Of a stretch of DNA of 49,263 bases, positions 1 through 7,415 are shown one piece after another. Position 1 is the first letter of the stretch. The number at the start of each line of letters is the position of its first letter. The DNA lies in assembly GCA_017436245.1 (NCBI GenBank), contig JAFSDN010000056.1, positions 1 to 49,263 of the forward strand, written 5' to 3'. The DNA is from Clostridia bacterium (GTDB taxonomy: Bacteria; Bacillota; Clostridia; Monoglobales; Monoglobaceae). The position numbers and the translations under genes were made by a program. The notes below the pieces were generated by a model. That model worked only from the letters and a program-made list of their open reading frames with translations. It made no database searches and was not told where the DNA came from.

Positions 1-123
1 ATTATCAAAAGAGCTGAAATGACATCTTCCCTTACCTCCACCGATATTCTGGACAAATGGTACAAAAACGGCGATTTACATACATTCTATTATGCATCAA
101 TTGAAGATTGCTATGAGCTTTAG
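1..123 (+). CDS. C-terminal end of an unidentified protein (partial)
   Basis: An open frame enters from the left edge and ends with TAG at 121-123, giving 40 residues that finish in FYYASIEDCYEL. The stop lies 31 bases before a strong promoter, so this is the last gene of the preceding unit. The visible part has no motif I recognise; it is hydrophilic and mixed alpha/beta in composition. The start and family lie outside the window. Confidence 0.5.
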   Translation: MIKRAEMTSSLTSTDILDKWYKNGDLHTFYYASIEDCYEL

Positions 124-154
124 TCTGAAAATTAATATTTTTCAAAAAAAACTA

Positions 155-183
155 TTGACAAATAAAAAACTTGGGTGTATAAT
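155..183 (+). promoter_or_regulatory. Sigma-A promoter of the T-box/acyl-CoA synthetase unit
   Basis: TTGACA at 155-160 and TATAAT at 178-183 are separated by exactly 17 bases. Both hexamers match the consensus perfectly. Transcription should start near 190, just before the T-box leader. Confidence 0.9.
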
Positions 184-189
184 ACATTA

Positions 190-473
190 AAATTGAATAT
201 CACAAAAAACTGTGACGAAGACGGTCGGATTACCGAGTTTTGAGAGAGTTGGCGGTTGCTGCAAGCCAATAACAGAGTTTTCCAATGACCCATCACTTCC
301 GAGTTGGAATCCCGAAAGCAATCAGCAAGTAGACGATTCCCGTGCATTGCAACGTTATCGCAAAGGGCTTGATTGAGCCTGCAGAGTGACGAAATATATT
401 TTCGTAATTTGAGTGGTACCGCGAGTTTTATAACCCGTCTCAAAGGAAACTTTGGGATGGGTTTGTTTTTTTG
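190..473 (+). promoter_or_regulatory. T-box riboswitch, specifier read as AUC (isoleucine)
   Basis: The conserved T-box sequence GAGTGGTACCGCG is at 411-423, and its TGGT can pair with the ACCA end of an uncharged tRNA whose discriminator base is A. Stem I closes by AACT (208-211) with AGTT (302-305). The distal arm around 245-272 holds the usual GAGAG and GGCGGTTGCTGCAAGCC elements. The base just before the ACTTCC helix strand ends the codon ATC at 292-294, followed by A, which I read as the specifier for Ile. The leader at 43073-43352 aligns well (both have TGTGACGAAGA and TCACTTCCGAG), and its base pair changes to AGCT/AGCT, which supports the fold. Family knowledge: T-boxes allow read-through when the cognate tRNA is uncharged. 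The specifier call is inference and less sure than the T-box itself. Confidence 0.9.
432..473 (+). terminator. T-box regulatory terminator
   Basis: AACCCGTCTCAAAG pairs with CTTTGGGATGGGTT around a GAAA loop, followed by GTTTTTTT. It lies directly after the T-box sequence and is the off-state structure of the leader. Confidence 0.9.
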
Positions 474-513
474 TGACGTTCCTTTAAACAAATACCGAAA
501 GGGGAAAACAAAA

Positions 514-2808
514 ATGGATTACAATTTGAAAGAAGTTGCTCAGCGTATAAAGGATTTACGCGAAGCAAAAGGCTACACACCGGCAGAGCTTGCAAGACTT
601 ACAGATGTTTCACTTGAGGACTATCTTGTTCTTGAACAGGGCGAAACAGACTTCAGCTTCACATTTATTTACAAATGCGCAAAAGCCTGCAATGTTGAAG
701 TAATTGACATTCTTGAGGGAACAAGCTCCACCCTCACCTCCTATGCTGTTACGAGAAAAGGCGAAGGTGCAAAAATTGTCCGCAAAAAAGGCTTTGTTTA
801 TAACAACCTTGCACCAAAATTCAAGAACAAGCTTGCAGAGCCCTTCCTTGTTGAAGCACCCTTCCTTGTCGAAGAACAGACAGCTCCCATTAAGCTCAGC
901 TCACACAAGGGTCAGGAAATTGATATTATCGTCAGCGGAACCCTCAAGGTTCAGGTTGGCTCACATATTGAGGTTCTCAACGAGGGTGACTCCATCTTCT
1001 ATGACAGCTCAACACCACACGGGATGATTGCAACAAGCCCCGAAGGCTGTGTTTTCAATGCAATTGTTCTGAATCCCACAGGTGAAGACTTCTTTAACGA
1101 TACAAATGAGGTTGCACAGGAAATCAAGCCTCTTACCTATGAAAAAACATCAACCGTGGCAGATAACTTCATTGATACAGAATTGGACGAAAATGGTGTT
1201 TTCTGCGGAATCTCATTCAAGAATGACGACAAATTCAACTTTGCCTTTGACTGTGTTGACGCAATTGCCGACAAAAACCCCAACAAGGTTGCAATGATGT
1301 GGGTTGCAAACGACAAAACAGACCGTGCATTTACGTTTAAGGATATGAAGCGTTATTCCTCAAAGGTTGCAAACTATTTTGAATCTCTGGGCATAAAAAA
1401 GGGCGACACAGTTATGCTTGTTCTCAAGCGTCATTATCAGTTCTGGTTCTGTATGCTTGCTCTCCACAAGATTGGTGCAATTGCAATACCCGCAACTAAC
1501 CAGCTTGTTGAACACGACTTTGAATACAGATACAAAGCCGCAGGCGTAAAAGCGATTGTCTGCACAGCAAACGGCGATGTTTCAACCGAAGCCGAAAAAG
1601 CTGCAAATGCATATCCCGATATGCTCAAATTCCTTGTTGGCGGCAAGAAAGATGGTTGGTATGACTTCAATGAAGACATTGAACGTTTCAGCACTCACTT
1701 CAACCGCAAAGAAGACAGTCCGTGCGGCAACGATCCCATGCTTATGCTCTTCACTTCAGGAACAACAGGATACCCCAGAATTGCAACACATTCATACAAG
1801 TACGCATTGGGTCACTATCCCACAGCAAAATTCTGGCACAACGTTAATCCCGACGGTCTTCACTTCACCATATCCGATACAGGCTGGGGCAAGGCTCTTT
1901 GGGGTAAACTTTACGGACAATGGCTCTGCGAAGCAGGTGTGTTCACATACGATTTTGACAGATTCCGTTCGGATGATATACTTCCTCTCTTCAAAAAGTA
2001 TAAGATCACAACATTCTGTGCGCCCCCAACAATGTACAGATTCTTTATCAAAGAGGACCTTTCAAAATATGATTTGTCATCAATCCAGTATGCAACAACT
2101 GCGGGCGAAGCGCTGAACCCTGAGGTTTTCAATCAGTTCTATAAAGCAACCGGTCTGAAAATCATGGAAGGCTTCGGTCAGACCGAAACCACCCTTTCAA
2201 TCGCTAACTTTGTTGGAACAACTCCAAAGATCGGCTCAATGGGACGTCCCTCACCCCTTTATGATGTTGTTGTTCTTGACCCCGACGGAAACGAATGTAA
2301 GACAGGCGATACAGGTGAAATTTGTGTCAGAACCTCCGAAAAAGTTCCATGCGGTTTGTTTATCGGTTACTATCTTGATGATGAAAAAACCAAGGATGCA
2401 TGGCACGACGGTTACTATCATACAGGCGATCAGGCAACAATGGACGAAGACGGCTATCTTTGGTATGTGGGCAGAATTGATGATGTAATCAAATCGTCGG
2501 GTTATCGCATAGGACCATTTGAAATTGAAAGTGTCATCATGGAGCTTCCTTATGTTCTCGAATGTGCAATCACTGCTGTTCCTGATGAAGTTCGCGGACA
2601 GATTGTAAAAGCGACAATTGTTCTCACAAAAGGAACTGTTGGCACTGATGAACTGAAAAAGGAAATTCAGGAATACGTAAAGACTCACACAGCACCATAC
2701 AAATATCCGAGAATTGTTGACTTTGTGGATGAACTCCCCAAAACAATCAGTGGTAAGGTTCGCCGTGTTGAAATCAGAAACAATGATTTAAAAAATGCAA
2801 ACAAATAG
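514..2808 (+). CDS. XRE-cupin-acyl-CoA synthetase fusion protein
   Basis: A 764-residue protein. Residues 1-65 form an XRE-type helix-turn-helix, about 130-190 a cupin fold (EGDSIFYDSSTPHG), and about 240-764 an AMP-forming acyl-CoA synthetase. In the last part I see the P-loop TSGTTGYPRIATHS near 414, GFGQTETT near 552, the YHTGD and GRIDDVIKSSGYRIGP hinge near 635-665, and the acetylatable lysine in ISGKVRR near 746. The stretch DTGWGKALWGKLYGQW is typical of medium-chain (MACS/ACSM) enzymes, which act on butyrate-sized and branched acids. The frame is open back to 373, but ATG 514 has a good RBS (GAAAGGGG) and the upstream part is T-box RNA. Control by an Ile-type T-box suggests activation of 2-methylbutyrate for isoleucine synthesis (inference). 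The HTH-cupin part may be regulatory or a relic. Confidence 0.88.
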   Translation: MDYNLKEVAQRIKDLREAKGYTPAELARLTDVSLEDYLVLEQGETDFSFTFIYKCAKACNVEVIDILEGTSSTLTSYAVTRKGEGAKIVRKKGFVYNNLAPKFKNKLAEPFLVEAPFLVEEQTAPIKLSSHKGQEIDIIVSGTLKVQVGSHIEVLNEGDSIFYDSSTPHGMIATSPEGCVFNAIVLNPTGEDFFNDTNEVAQEIKPLTYEKTSTVADNFIDTELDENGVFCGISFKNDDKFNFAFDCVDAIADKNPNKVAMMWVANDKTDRAFTFKDMKRYSSKVANYFESLGIKKGDTVMLVLKRHYQFWFCMLALHKIGAIAIPATNQLVEHDFEYRYKAAGVKAIVCTANGDVSTEAEKAANAYPDMLKFLVGGKKDGWYDFNEDIERFSTHFNRKEDSPCGNDPMLMLFTSGTTGYPRIATHSYKYALGHYPTAKFWHNVNPDGLHFTISDTGWGKALWGKLYGQWLCEAGVFTYDFDRFRSDDILPLFKKYKITTFCAPPTMYRFFIKEDLSKYDLSSIQYATTAGEALNPEVFNQFYKATGLKIMEGFGQTETTLSIANFVGTTPKIGSMGRPSPLYDVVVLDPDGNECKTGDTGEICVRTSEKVPCGLFIGYYLDDEKTKDAWHDGYYHTGDQATMDEDGYLWYVGRIDDVIKSSGYRIGPFEIESVIMELPYVLECAITAVPDEVRGQIVKATIVLTKGTVGTDELKKEIQEYVKTHTAPYKYPRIVDFVDELPKTISGKVRRVEIRNNDLKNANK

Positions 2809-2816
2809 CAAATTTA

Positions 2817-2848
2817 AAGGACTAAGCCGATTTCAGCTTAGTCCTTTG
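2817..2848. terminator. Bidirectional terminator between the synthetase and lysA
   Basis: AAAGGACTAAGC and GCTTAGTCCTTT form a 12-bp stem in the gap between two convergent genes. T-rich tails occur on both strands. Confidence 0.85.
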
Positions 2849-2865
2849 TTTGTATCATGTTATAA

Positions 2866-4164
2866 TTATAAGTCGTTCAGAATAATATCTTCAAGGGATT
2901 CTCTGCGAACAGCAATATACTCCCTTTCCTTTGCAAGCATAACAATGGGCGGTCTTGGCACTCTGTTGTAATTTGATGCCATTGAATAGTTGTAGGCACC
3001 TGTTGTCAGAACCGCAATTATATCGCCACGTTTTACGCTTGACGGGAGCTTTACATTCTCCTGAATAATATCACCACATTCGCAGCAACGTCCAACAACG
3101 CTGCATTTAAAATCGCTTTCTGCATTGATTTTGTTTGCCAGCAACACAGTATAGTCTGATTTATAAAGTGCAAATCGGGGATTATCCGTCATTCCGCCGT
3201 CAATGGAAACATAATTTCTGTATTCGGGAATCTGCTTCACACTTCCAACGGTATAAAGAGTCAAACCTGCGTCTGCCACTATGGAACGTCCGGGTTCCAT
3301 TCTGATTGCAGGAACTTCTATTCCAAGTTCGTCACATTTTTCTTTAAGAATTTTCCCAACCAAGGCAATATTCTCCGCTATGTCAATTATGGGGTCAGAT
3401 TCAACATAGCGCACACCGTAACCACCGCCAAGATTCAGTTCCCTTGTTTTGAAGCCCTCTTCCTTTTCCATTTTGGCAATGAATTTGAGCATTACATCCG
3501 AGGTCTTGAAATATACATCTGAATCAAAAACCTGTGAGCCAACATGGCAATGAAAGCCGTAAAGGTCAATGTTTTTCTTTGAAAGGGCATATTTTGTTAT
3601 CTCCTCTGCTGCACCTGTTTCAATTGCCGAACCGAATTTTGAATCAACCTTTCCTGTTGCCACCTCATCATAGGTATGAGGATCAATTCCGGGTGTTATT
3701 CTGATTAAAATCTTTGAACAAGTACCAAGCTCTGCCGATATTCTGTCAACTGCATCAATTTCTTCAAGGTTATCTGCAACAAAGCAGCCAACATCGTTTT
3801 TGATTGCATACTCTATATCTGCATCGGTTTTGTTGTTGCCGTGAAAATATGCTCTGTCCATAGGAAATCCTGCAGCCACAGCAGTACATATCTCACCTGC
3901 AGAAACAACATCAATGCCTATGTTTTCTTCCTTGGCAATCCTGTAAACCTGCTTAAAGGATGCAGCCTTACTTGCATAAAGAGGCAACGCATTTTCACCA
4001 AAACTCTCTTTCATGGCAGTAAGATAAATTCTACACTTTTCGCGGATTTTTTCTTCATCCATCAGATATAAAGGTGTGCCGTATTTCCTTGCCAGTTCAA
4101 CAGTATCTCTGCCCGCAAAAGTGAGATGTCCGTTTTCGGCAACTCCTAAGTTATCACAAATCAT
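2866..4164 (-). CDS. lysA: Diaminopimelate decarboxylase
   Basis: 432 residues; converts meso-diaminopimelate to L-lysine, a PLP enzyme of the alanine-racemase fold type III. Visible marks are the PLP lysine in YASKA (Lys66), HVGSQ near 200, the phosphate-binding EPGRSIVADAG near 290, the substrate Cys in CCECGD near 355 and the C-terminal GAYNYSMASNYN near 390. The frame can begin one codon earlier at a TTG, but ATG 4164 lies 8 bases after AGAGG and is preferred. It starts 18 bases after dapA and shares its lysine riboswitch, so the two enzymes of lysine synthesis are controlled together. Confidence 0.95.
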   Translation of the reverse strand: MICDNLGVAENGHLTFAGRDTVELARKYGTPLYLMDEEKIREKCRIYLTAMKESFGENALPLYASKAASFKQVYRIAKEENIGIDVVSAGEICTAVAAGFPMDRAYFHGNNKTDADIEYAIKNDVGCFVADNLEEIDAVDRISAELGTCSKILIRITPGIDPHTYDEVATGKVDSKFGSAIETGAAEEITKYALSKKNIDLYGFHCHVGSQVFDSDVYFKTSDVMLKFIAKMEKEEGFKTRELNLGGGYGVRYVESDPIIDIAENIALVGKILKEKCDELGIEVPAIRMEPGRSIVADAGLTLYTVGSVKQIPEYRNYVSIDGGMTDNPRFALYKSDYTVLLANKINAESDFKCSVVGRCCECGDIIQENVKLPSSVKRGDIIAVLTTGAYNYSMASNYNRVPRPPIVMLAKEREYIAVRRESLEDIILNDL

Positions 4165-4182
4165 CAATAATTCCTCTCGTTC

Positions 4183-5070
4183 TTAAATCTCAATTCCACA
4201 TTCCTTCATAAGTTTGAACATATTAAGTTTTTTTGCTTCATCCATTGGGGTCAGCGGAAGTCTCAGATAGTTTTCACCATAACCCATGGCAGCAGTTGCC
4301 GCTTTTACAGGAATGGGATTAACTTCACAGAAAAGTGCATCAATAAGATCAAGATATTTGAGCTGAAGCTCAGCACTTTCCTTTGTGTTTCCTGCAAAAT
4401 ATTCATCACAGATTTTAACTGTTTCCTTGGGAAGAATGTTGGAGAGCACCGAAATAACTCCTTTGCCTCCAAGTGACATTATGGGAACAATCTGGTCATC
4501 ATTGCCCGAATAAATATCAATTTCATCACCAACCAATGATGCAATTTTAGCAATCTGTGAAATGTTACCGCTTGCTTCTTTGATTCCAACGATATTTGGA
4601 TGCTTTGCAAGTTCTGCGCAGGTTGCAGGTTCAATATTACAGCCGGTACGGCTTGGAACGTTGTAAAGTATCACCGGCTTCGTGCTTGCATCAGCAATAG
4701 CAGTGAAGGACTGAATCAACCCCTTTTGAGTCGCTTTGTTGTAATAAGGTGTCACAACAAGCATTGCATCTGCTCCTGCTTCACAGGCATATTTTGTAAG
4801 TTCAATTGCATATGCCGTATCATTTGAGCCTGTTCCTGCAATAACGGGAACACGTCCTGCTATTTTATCAACTGCAAATTTTATAACAGCCTTATGTTCT
4901 TCGTCTGTTAAAGTTGAACCTTCGCCTGTTGTTCCTGCAACAACAATTGCGTTAATTCCTTCCTGAATCTGCCATTCAATCAATCTTTCAAAGGCTTCGT
5001 AATCAATTCCCTTTTCGTTGAGAGGTGTAACAATCGCTGTTGCAACACCTGTAAAAACTGTGTTTTTCAT
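4183..5070 (-). CDS. dapA: 4-hydroxy-tetrahydrodipicolinate synthase
   Basis: 295 residues, the usual family length. It condenses pyruvate with aspartate semialdehyde, the first committed step to diaminopimelate and lysine. The TIM barrel has the Schiff-base lysine in GIKEASGN (Lys164), catalytic Tyr136 in LYNVPSRTG, Arg141, and the Thr pair in GTTGEGSTL (47-48). The ATG is preceded by AAAGGAG eight bases away. It is the first gene after a lysine riboswitch and is followed by lysA. Confidence 0.96.
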   Translation of the reverse strand: MKNTVFTGVATAIVTPLNEKGIDYEAFERLIEWQIQEGINAIVVAGTTGEGSTLTDEEHKAVIKFAVDKIAGRVPVIAGTGSNDTAYAIELTKYACEAGADAMLVVTPYYNKATQKGLIQSFTAIADASTKPVILYNVPSRTGCNIEPATCAELAKHPNIVGIKEASGNISQIAKIASLVGDEIDIYSGNDDQIVPIMSLGGKGVISVLSNILPKETVKICDEYFAGNTKESAELQLKYLDLIDALFCEVNPIPVKAATAAMGYGENYLRLPLTPMDEAKKLNMFKLMKECGIEI

Positions 5071-5116
5071 AAATTTAGCTCCTTTTCAATTACTTTGGCA
5101 AATGCACCATTGGCAC

Positions 5117-5146
5117 AAAAAAATGATAGCTGAAATCAACTATCAT
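5117..5146 (-). terminator. Lysine riboswitch expression-platform terminator
   Basis: On the minus strand ATGATAG pairs with CTATCAT and is followed by a run of seven T. The 3' strand of the riboswitch P1 helix carries the same CTATCAT heptamer, so the hairpin competes with an alternative fold. This fits lysine-induced termination ahead of dapA. Confidence 0.85.
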
Positions 5147-5180
5147 AAATAAACGTATCAACAGTAAATCAACATTCAAA

Positions 5181-5344
5181 TATGATAGCCCTCCGCACTA
5201 CTGCGACAACGTACAGGATATTATTCCCGTCCGCCAGATCGGTTCTTTGCCGTAAACCGTCTTCGGCGCCAGCCCCTTTCGGCAAATTCTGCTTTGGCAA
5301 GCATAAAAATCTGCGTACTGATGACAAAACGCACCTCTATCTCC
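5181..5344 (-). promoter_or_regulatory. Lysine riboswitch (L box)
   Basis: On the minus strand the leader reads GATAGAGGTGCG, then AGTACGCAG, GCCGAAAGGGGCTGGCGCCG and finally GTAGTGCGGAGGGCTATC, the ordered conserved blocks of the lysine aptamer. P1 forms between GATAG and CTATC. It lies between a consensus promoter and dapA-lysA, the expected targets. The 336-base gene-free stretch 5071-5406 is explained by this leader, its terminator and its promoter. Confidence 0.95.
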
Positions 5345-5350
5345 TTGAAT

Positions 5351-5379
5351 ATTATACTTTACTTTATTGCTTTTGTCAA
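5351..5379 (-). promoter_or_regulatory. Sigma-A promoter of dapA-lysA
   Basis: On the minus strand TTGACA (5379-5374) and TATAAT (5356-5351) are separated by 17 bases. It lies directly upstream of the lysine aptamer. Confidence 0.9.
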
Positions 5380-5406
5380 TATGTTTTTTTATTTCAACAG
5401 AAAAAA

Positions 5407-5943
5407 TTATTCCTCAACAGTTCCATAGTCCCAATCATCCAGTTGACCAAACTCTTTAACATTCAAATATCCAATATCAGCCATTAACTGCGCACCCTTT
5501 TTACTTCTTTCGGGGTCGTTGTCATAAACAAGAATTGTCTGATCCTTTCGGGGAATAAACTGCTCAATAACCGCACGGGTTTCATCATTTATTGATTCAA
5601 GAGGGAAGCAAATTGCACCGTCGATGTGACCCGCATTGAATTCATCAAAGGAACGCACATCCAAAACAACAGCAGGTTCTTCTTTGTCGTCCATAATCTC
5701 CTTTGCTTCCTCCTGTGTGATTTCTTCGTATGTTCCCGAGCCTTCAACAATCGGTTCAGGCTTCACTTCCTCTTTTACCTCAGGAGCAGCCTTTTCAGCC
5801 TCGTCGTCTTTTTCCGGAGCAGCATTTTCTGTTTCCGAAGCAATGTTTTCAGAATTCTTTTGTTCAGCATCTTCAGAACCGCAGCCGGTAAATAATAAAG
5901 CCATTCCAAGAACAATTGTCATTGCAAAAAGTATCTTTTTCAT
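5407..5943 (-). CDS. Rhodanese-like lipoprotein lacking the catalytic cysteine
   Basis: 178 residues. The first 21 form a lipoprotein signal peptide (MKKILFAM, hydrophobic core, LLFTGC) with Cys21 as the lipidation site. A Glu/Ala/Lys-rich linker runs to about 70, and a single rhodanese domain spans about 75-178 (VVLDVRSFDEFNAGHIDGA). In the active loop, where a persulfide-forming Cys is expected, the sequence is VYDNDPERSKKG with Asp141 in the Cys position, so sulfurtransfer is unlikely and a binding role is more plausible. ATG 5943 has AAAGGAAG upstream; a start six codons earlier lacks this. It follows ribU by 14 bases, so it is probably cotranscribed from the FMN-riboswitch promoter. Confidence 0.88.
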   Translation of the reverse strand: MKKILFAMTIVLGMALLFTGCGSEDAEQKNSENIASETENAAPEKDDEAEKAAPEVKEEVKPEPIVEGSGTYEEITQEEAKEIMDDKEEPAVVLDVRSFDEFNAGHIDGAICFPLESINDETRAVIEQFIPRKDQTILVYDNDPERSKKGAQLMADIGYLNVKEFGQLDDWDYGTVEE

Positions 5944-5957
5944 TAAAAATCTTCCTT

Positions 5958-6557
5958 TCAATTATGTATTTTGAGCAATGGGCTCATTGGTTTGTATATA
6001 AAAATTGTTATTACATTTACAAGAATCACCTTCAGGAGATTAAATGGAGCAACACACCACAAAACAAACTCAGCCATGGTATCTATTGAAGAATTAATTT
6101 TTGTTGCCATTGAAATAATCGCATCAATGGGCATTTTGAATGCCGCACCGTAAACAGGGAGCATTATATAAGCATTAATAAAGCAACTGAGCACAACCAT
6201 AGTTATTCCGCCTGTAACCAATCCCATAACAGCATTCCTTTTTGATTTATGACGTTTGTAAATCAAAGATGCAGGCAAGACAAATGCAACACCCATTGCA
6301 AAATTGGCAACCTCACCAACACCTGCTGTAACTGTGCCGTTAATCAGAAGATTCAAAAGAATTTTCAAAGCCTCAATCACAATACCGGCAACAGGTCCAA
6401 GTGCAAAGGCGCCAATCAGAACAGTGACTTCACTAAAATCAAGCTCATAAAAAGGCGGTGCAATAAAGGGTAACGGAAATTCAAACAGCATAAGAACTGT
6501 TGAAACAGCAGAAAGCATAGCAACCTTCACAAGCCAATTGACATTTTTTGATTTCAT
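5958..6557 (-). CDS. ribU: ECF transporter riboflavin-binding S component
   Basis: 199 residues with about six hydrophobic segments, typical for the RibU S component that binds riboflavin in the membrane and uses a shared EcfAAT energizing module (not in this window). I recognise PFYELDFSEVTVLIGAFALGP and GPVAGI as family features. The open frame runs back to 6692 but that part overlaps the FMN aptamer and its terminator; ATG 6557 has GGGGAGAG five bases upstream and is the credible start. Riboswitch control gives uptake only when FMN is low. Confidence 0.93.
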   Translation of the reverse strand: MKSKNVNWLVKVAMLSAVSTVLMLFEFPLPFIAPPFYELDFSEVTVLIGAFALGPVAGIVIEALKILLNLLINGTVTAGVGEVANFAMGVAFVLPASLIYKRHKSKRNAVMGLVTGGITMVVLSCFINAYIMLPVYGAAFKMPIDAIISMATKINSSIDTMAEFVLWCVAPFNLLKVILVNVITIFIYKPMSPLLKIHN

Positions 6558-6586
6558 AACAACTCTCCCCGATGTCTTCATAGGGC

Positions 6587-6611
6587 AAAAAAAGAACTCC
6601 GTCAAACGGAG
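6587..6611 (-). terminator. FMN riboswitch terminator
   Basis: On the minus strand CTCCGT pairs with ACGGAG, followed by TTC and a run of T. It lies between the FMN aptamer and the ribU start, so it is the regulated terminator. Confidence 0.85.
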
Positions 6612-6647
6612 CAAAAGCACAAAAGTCAATGTAAAATACAAAAACCT

Positions 6648-6756
6648 CTTCTCCCATCCAGACTTTAACTGTCGGTTTTGGAATTTCACCAAATCAGCCG
6701 CTCAAGCGGTTCACGGACTGTACCGTCGGTAGGGATTTTCACCCTGCCCCGAAGAA
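6648..6756 (-). promoter_or_regulatory. FMN riboswitch (RFN element)
   Basis: On the minus strand the conserved blocks follow in order: GGGGCAGGGTGAAAATCCC, ACCGACGGT, AGTCCGTGAACCGC, GGTGAAATTCC, ACCGACAGTTAAAGTC and TGGATGGGAGAAG. This is a full RFN aptamer, and riboflavin uptake downstream is its usual target. Confidence 0.97.
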
Positions 6757-6774
6757 TATTTAATATCTTTAAGC

Positions 6775-6803
6775 AGTATAACACCATGCTGACATTTTGT
6801 CAA
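6775..6803 (-). promoter_or_regulatory. Sigma-A promoter of the FMN riboswitch unit
   Basis: On the minus strand TTGACA (6803-6798) and TATACT (6780-6775) have a 17-base spacer. It ends about 20 bases upstream of the aptamer. Confidence 0.88.
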
Positions 6804-6811
6804 CCATAAAA

Positions 6812-7330
6812 TTATTTTTTTATCACCCGAAAAACCGAAAAAACGGCATCAATTGTCATTGTTAAAATTACAAAACAGGCAAAAACTTGTTTTTTCTTCT
6901 CTGAGATTCGGCAAAGAATATAATTCAAAAACGGATAAATCACATAAACAAAAGCTGTTCCTCCAACACCAAGCATTATGCTTTGTTTCAAAGAAATTCT
7001 TCCGTTTATATTGCAAAAGTGTGCTGAATATGACCACAATTGCACATCAAGAATTTTGTCAAAGAAAAAATGGGTTATATACTCAACTGCTGTAAGAAGA
7101 ACAAAACTTATCACAAAAACATTACCTACAAACAACTTGTTTCCTGAAAAGACAAAAATCAGCATCAATGCACCAAATCCGTAAATTGGAAGATAACAGC
7201 CGTAAAGAAAACCCGGAACGGACAAACAACCCGCCTTGCCGCTTCTGAACAGTACTTCAAAAATCCAGCCTGCAACACAGCACAGAAAAAACACACAGAT
7301 ATAATAATAAAATCTGTTTTCTTTAAACAT
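6812..7330 (-). CDS. CmpB-like (ABC-transporter type IV family) membrane protein
   Basis: 172 residues with five or so hydrophobic helices. The pattern GWIFEVLFRSG, GFLYGCYLPIYGFGA, and VEYITHFFFDKI is that of the putative ABC-transporter CmpB family (PF06541), whose function is not established. ATG 7330 follows AAGGAG by nine bases. The RBS lies inside a dyad (7332-7375). The gene stands alone between xerD and the FMN leader, on the same strand. Confidence 0.75.
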   Translation of the reverse strand: MFKENRFYYYICVFFLCCVAGWIFEVLFRSGKAGCLSVPGFLYGCYLPIYGFGALMLIFVFSGNKLFVGNVFVISFVLLTAVEYITHFFFDKILDVQLWSYSAHFCNINGRISLKQSIMLGVGGTAFVYVIYPFLNYILCRISEKKKQVFACFVILTMTIDAVFSVFRVIKK

Positions 7331-7331
7331 T

Positions 7332-7375
7332 AACCTACACTCCTTCTGCTGAATTAATCAGAAAATATGTAGGTT
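7332..7375 (-). other. Dyad enclosing the ribosome binding site of the CmpB-like gene
   Basis: AACCTACA (7332-7339) is the exact inverted repeat of TGTAGGTT (7368-7375). A second palindromic core (CTGAATTAATCAG with TTCTG/CAGAA arms) lies inside. The Shine-Dalgarno AAGGAG falls within the structure, so it could hide the site in the mRNA. Confidence 0.5.
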
Positions 7376-7415
7376 GAATGGGAATATATCAGATTATTAA
7401 CACAAATATGTAAAA

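Noticed and set aside
132..491. Minus-strand frame of 119 residues across the T-box region
   Set aside because: It lies opposite the promoter and the T-box RNA, has no RBS and no recognisable protein features.
373..513. Extended N-terminus of the XRE-cupin-synthetase frame
   Set aside because: These codons are the T-box sequence and the terminator hairpin; the RBS and HTH domain begin at 514.
5182..5487. Plus-strand frame of 101 residues upstream of dapA
   Set aside because: It is the complement of the lysine riboswitch and its promoter, whose conserved blocks explain the sequence.
6558..6692. Longer N-terminus of ribU
   Set aside because: It overlaps the FMN aptamer and its terminator; ATG 6557 has the only good RBS.
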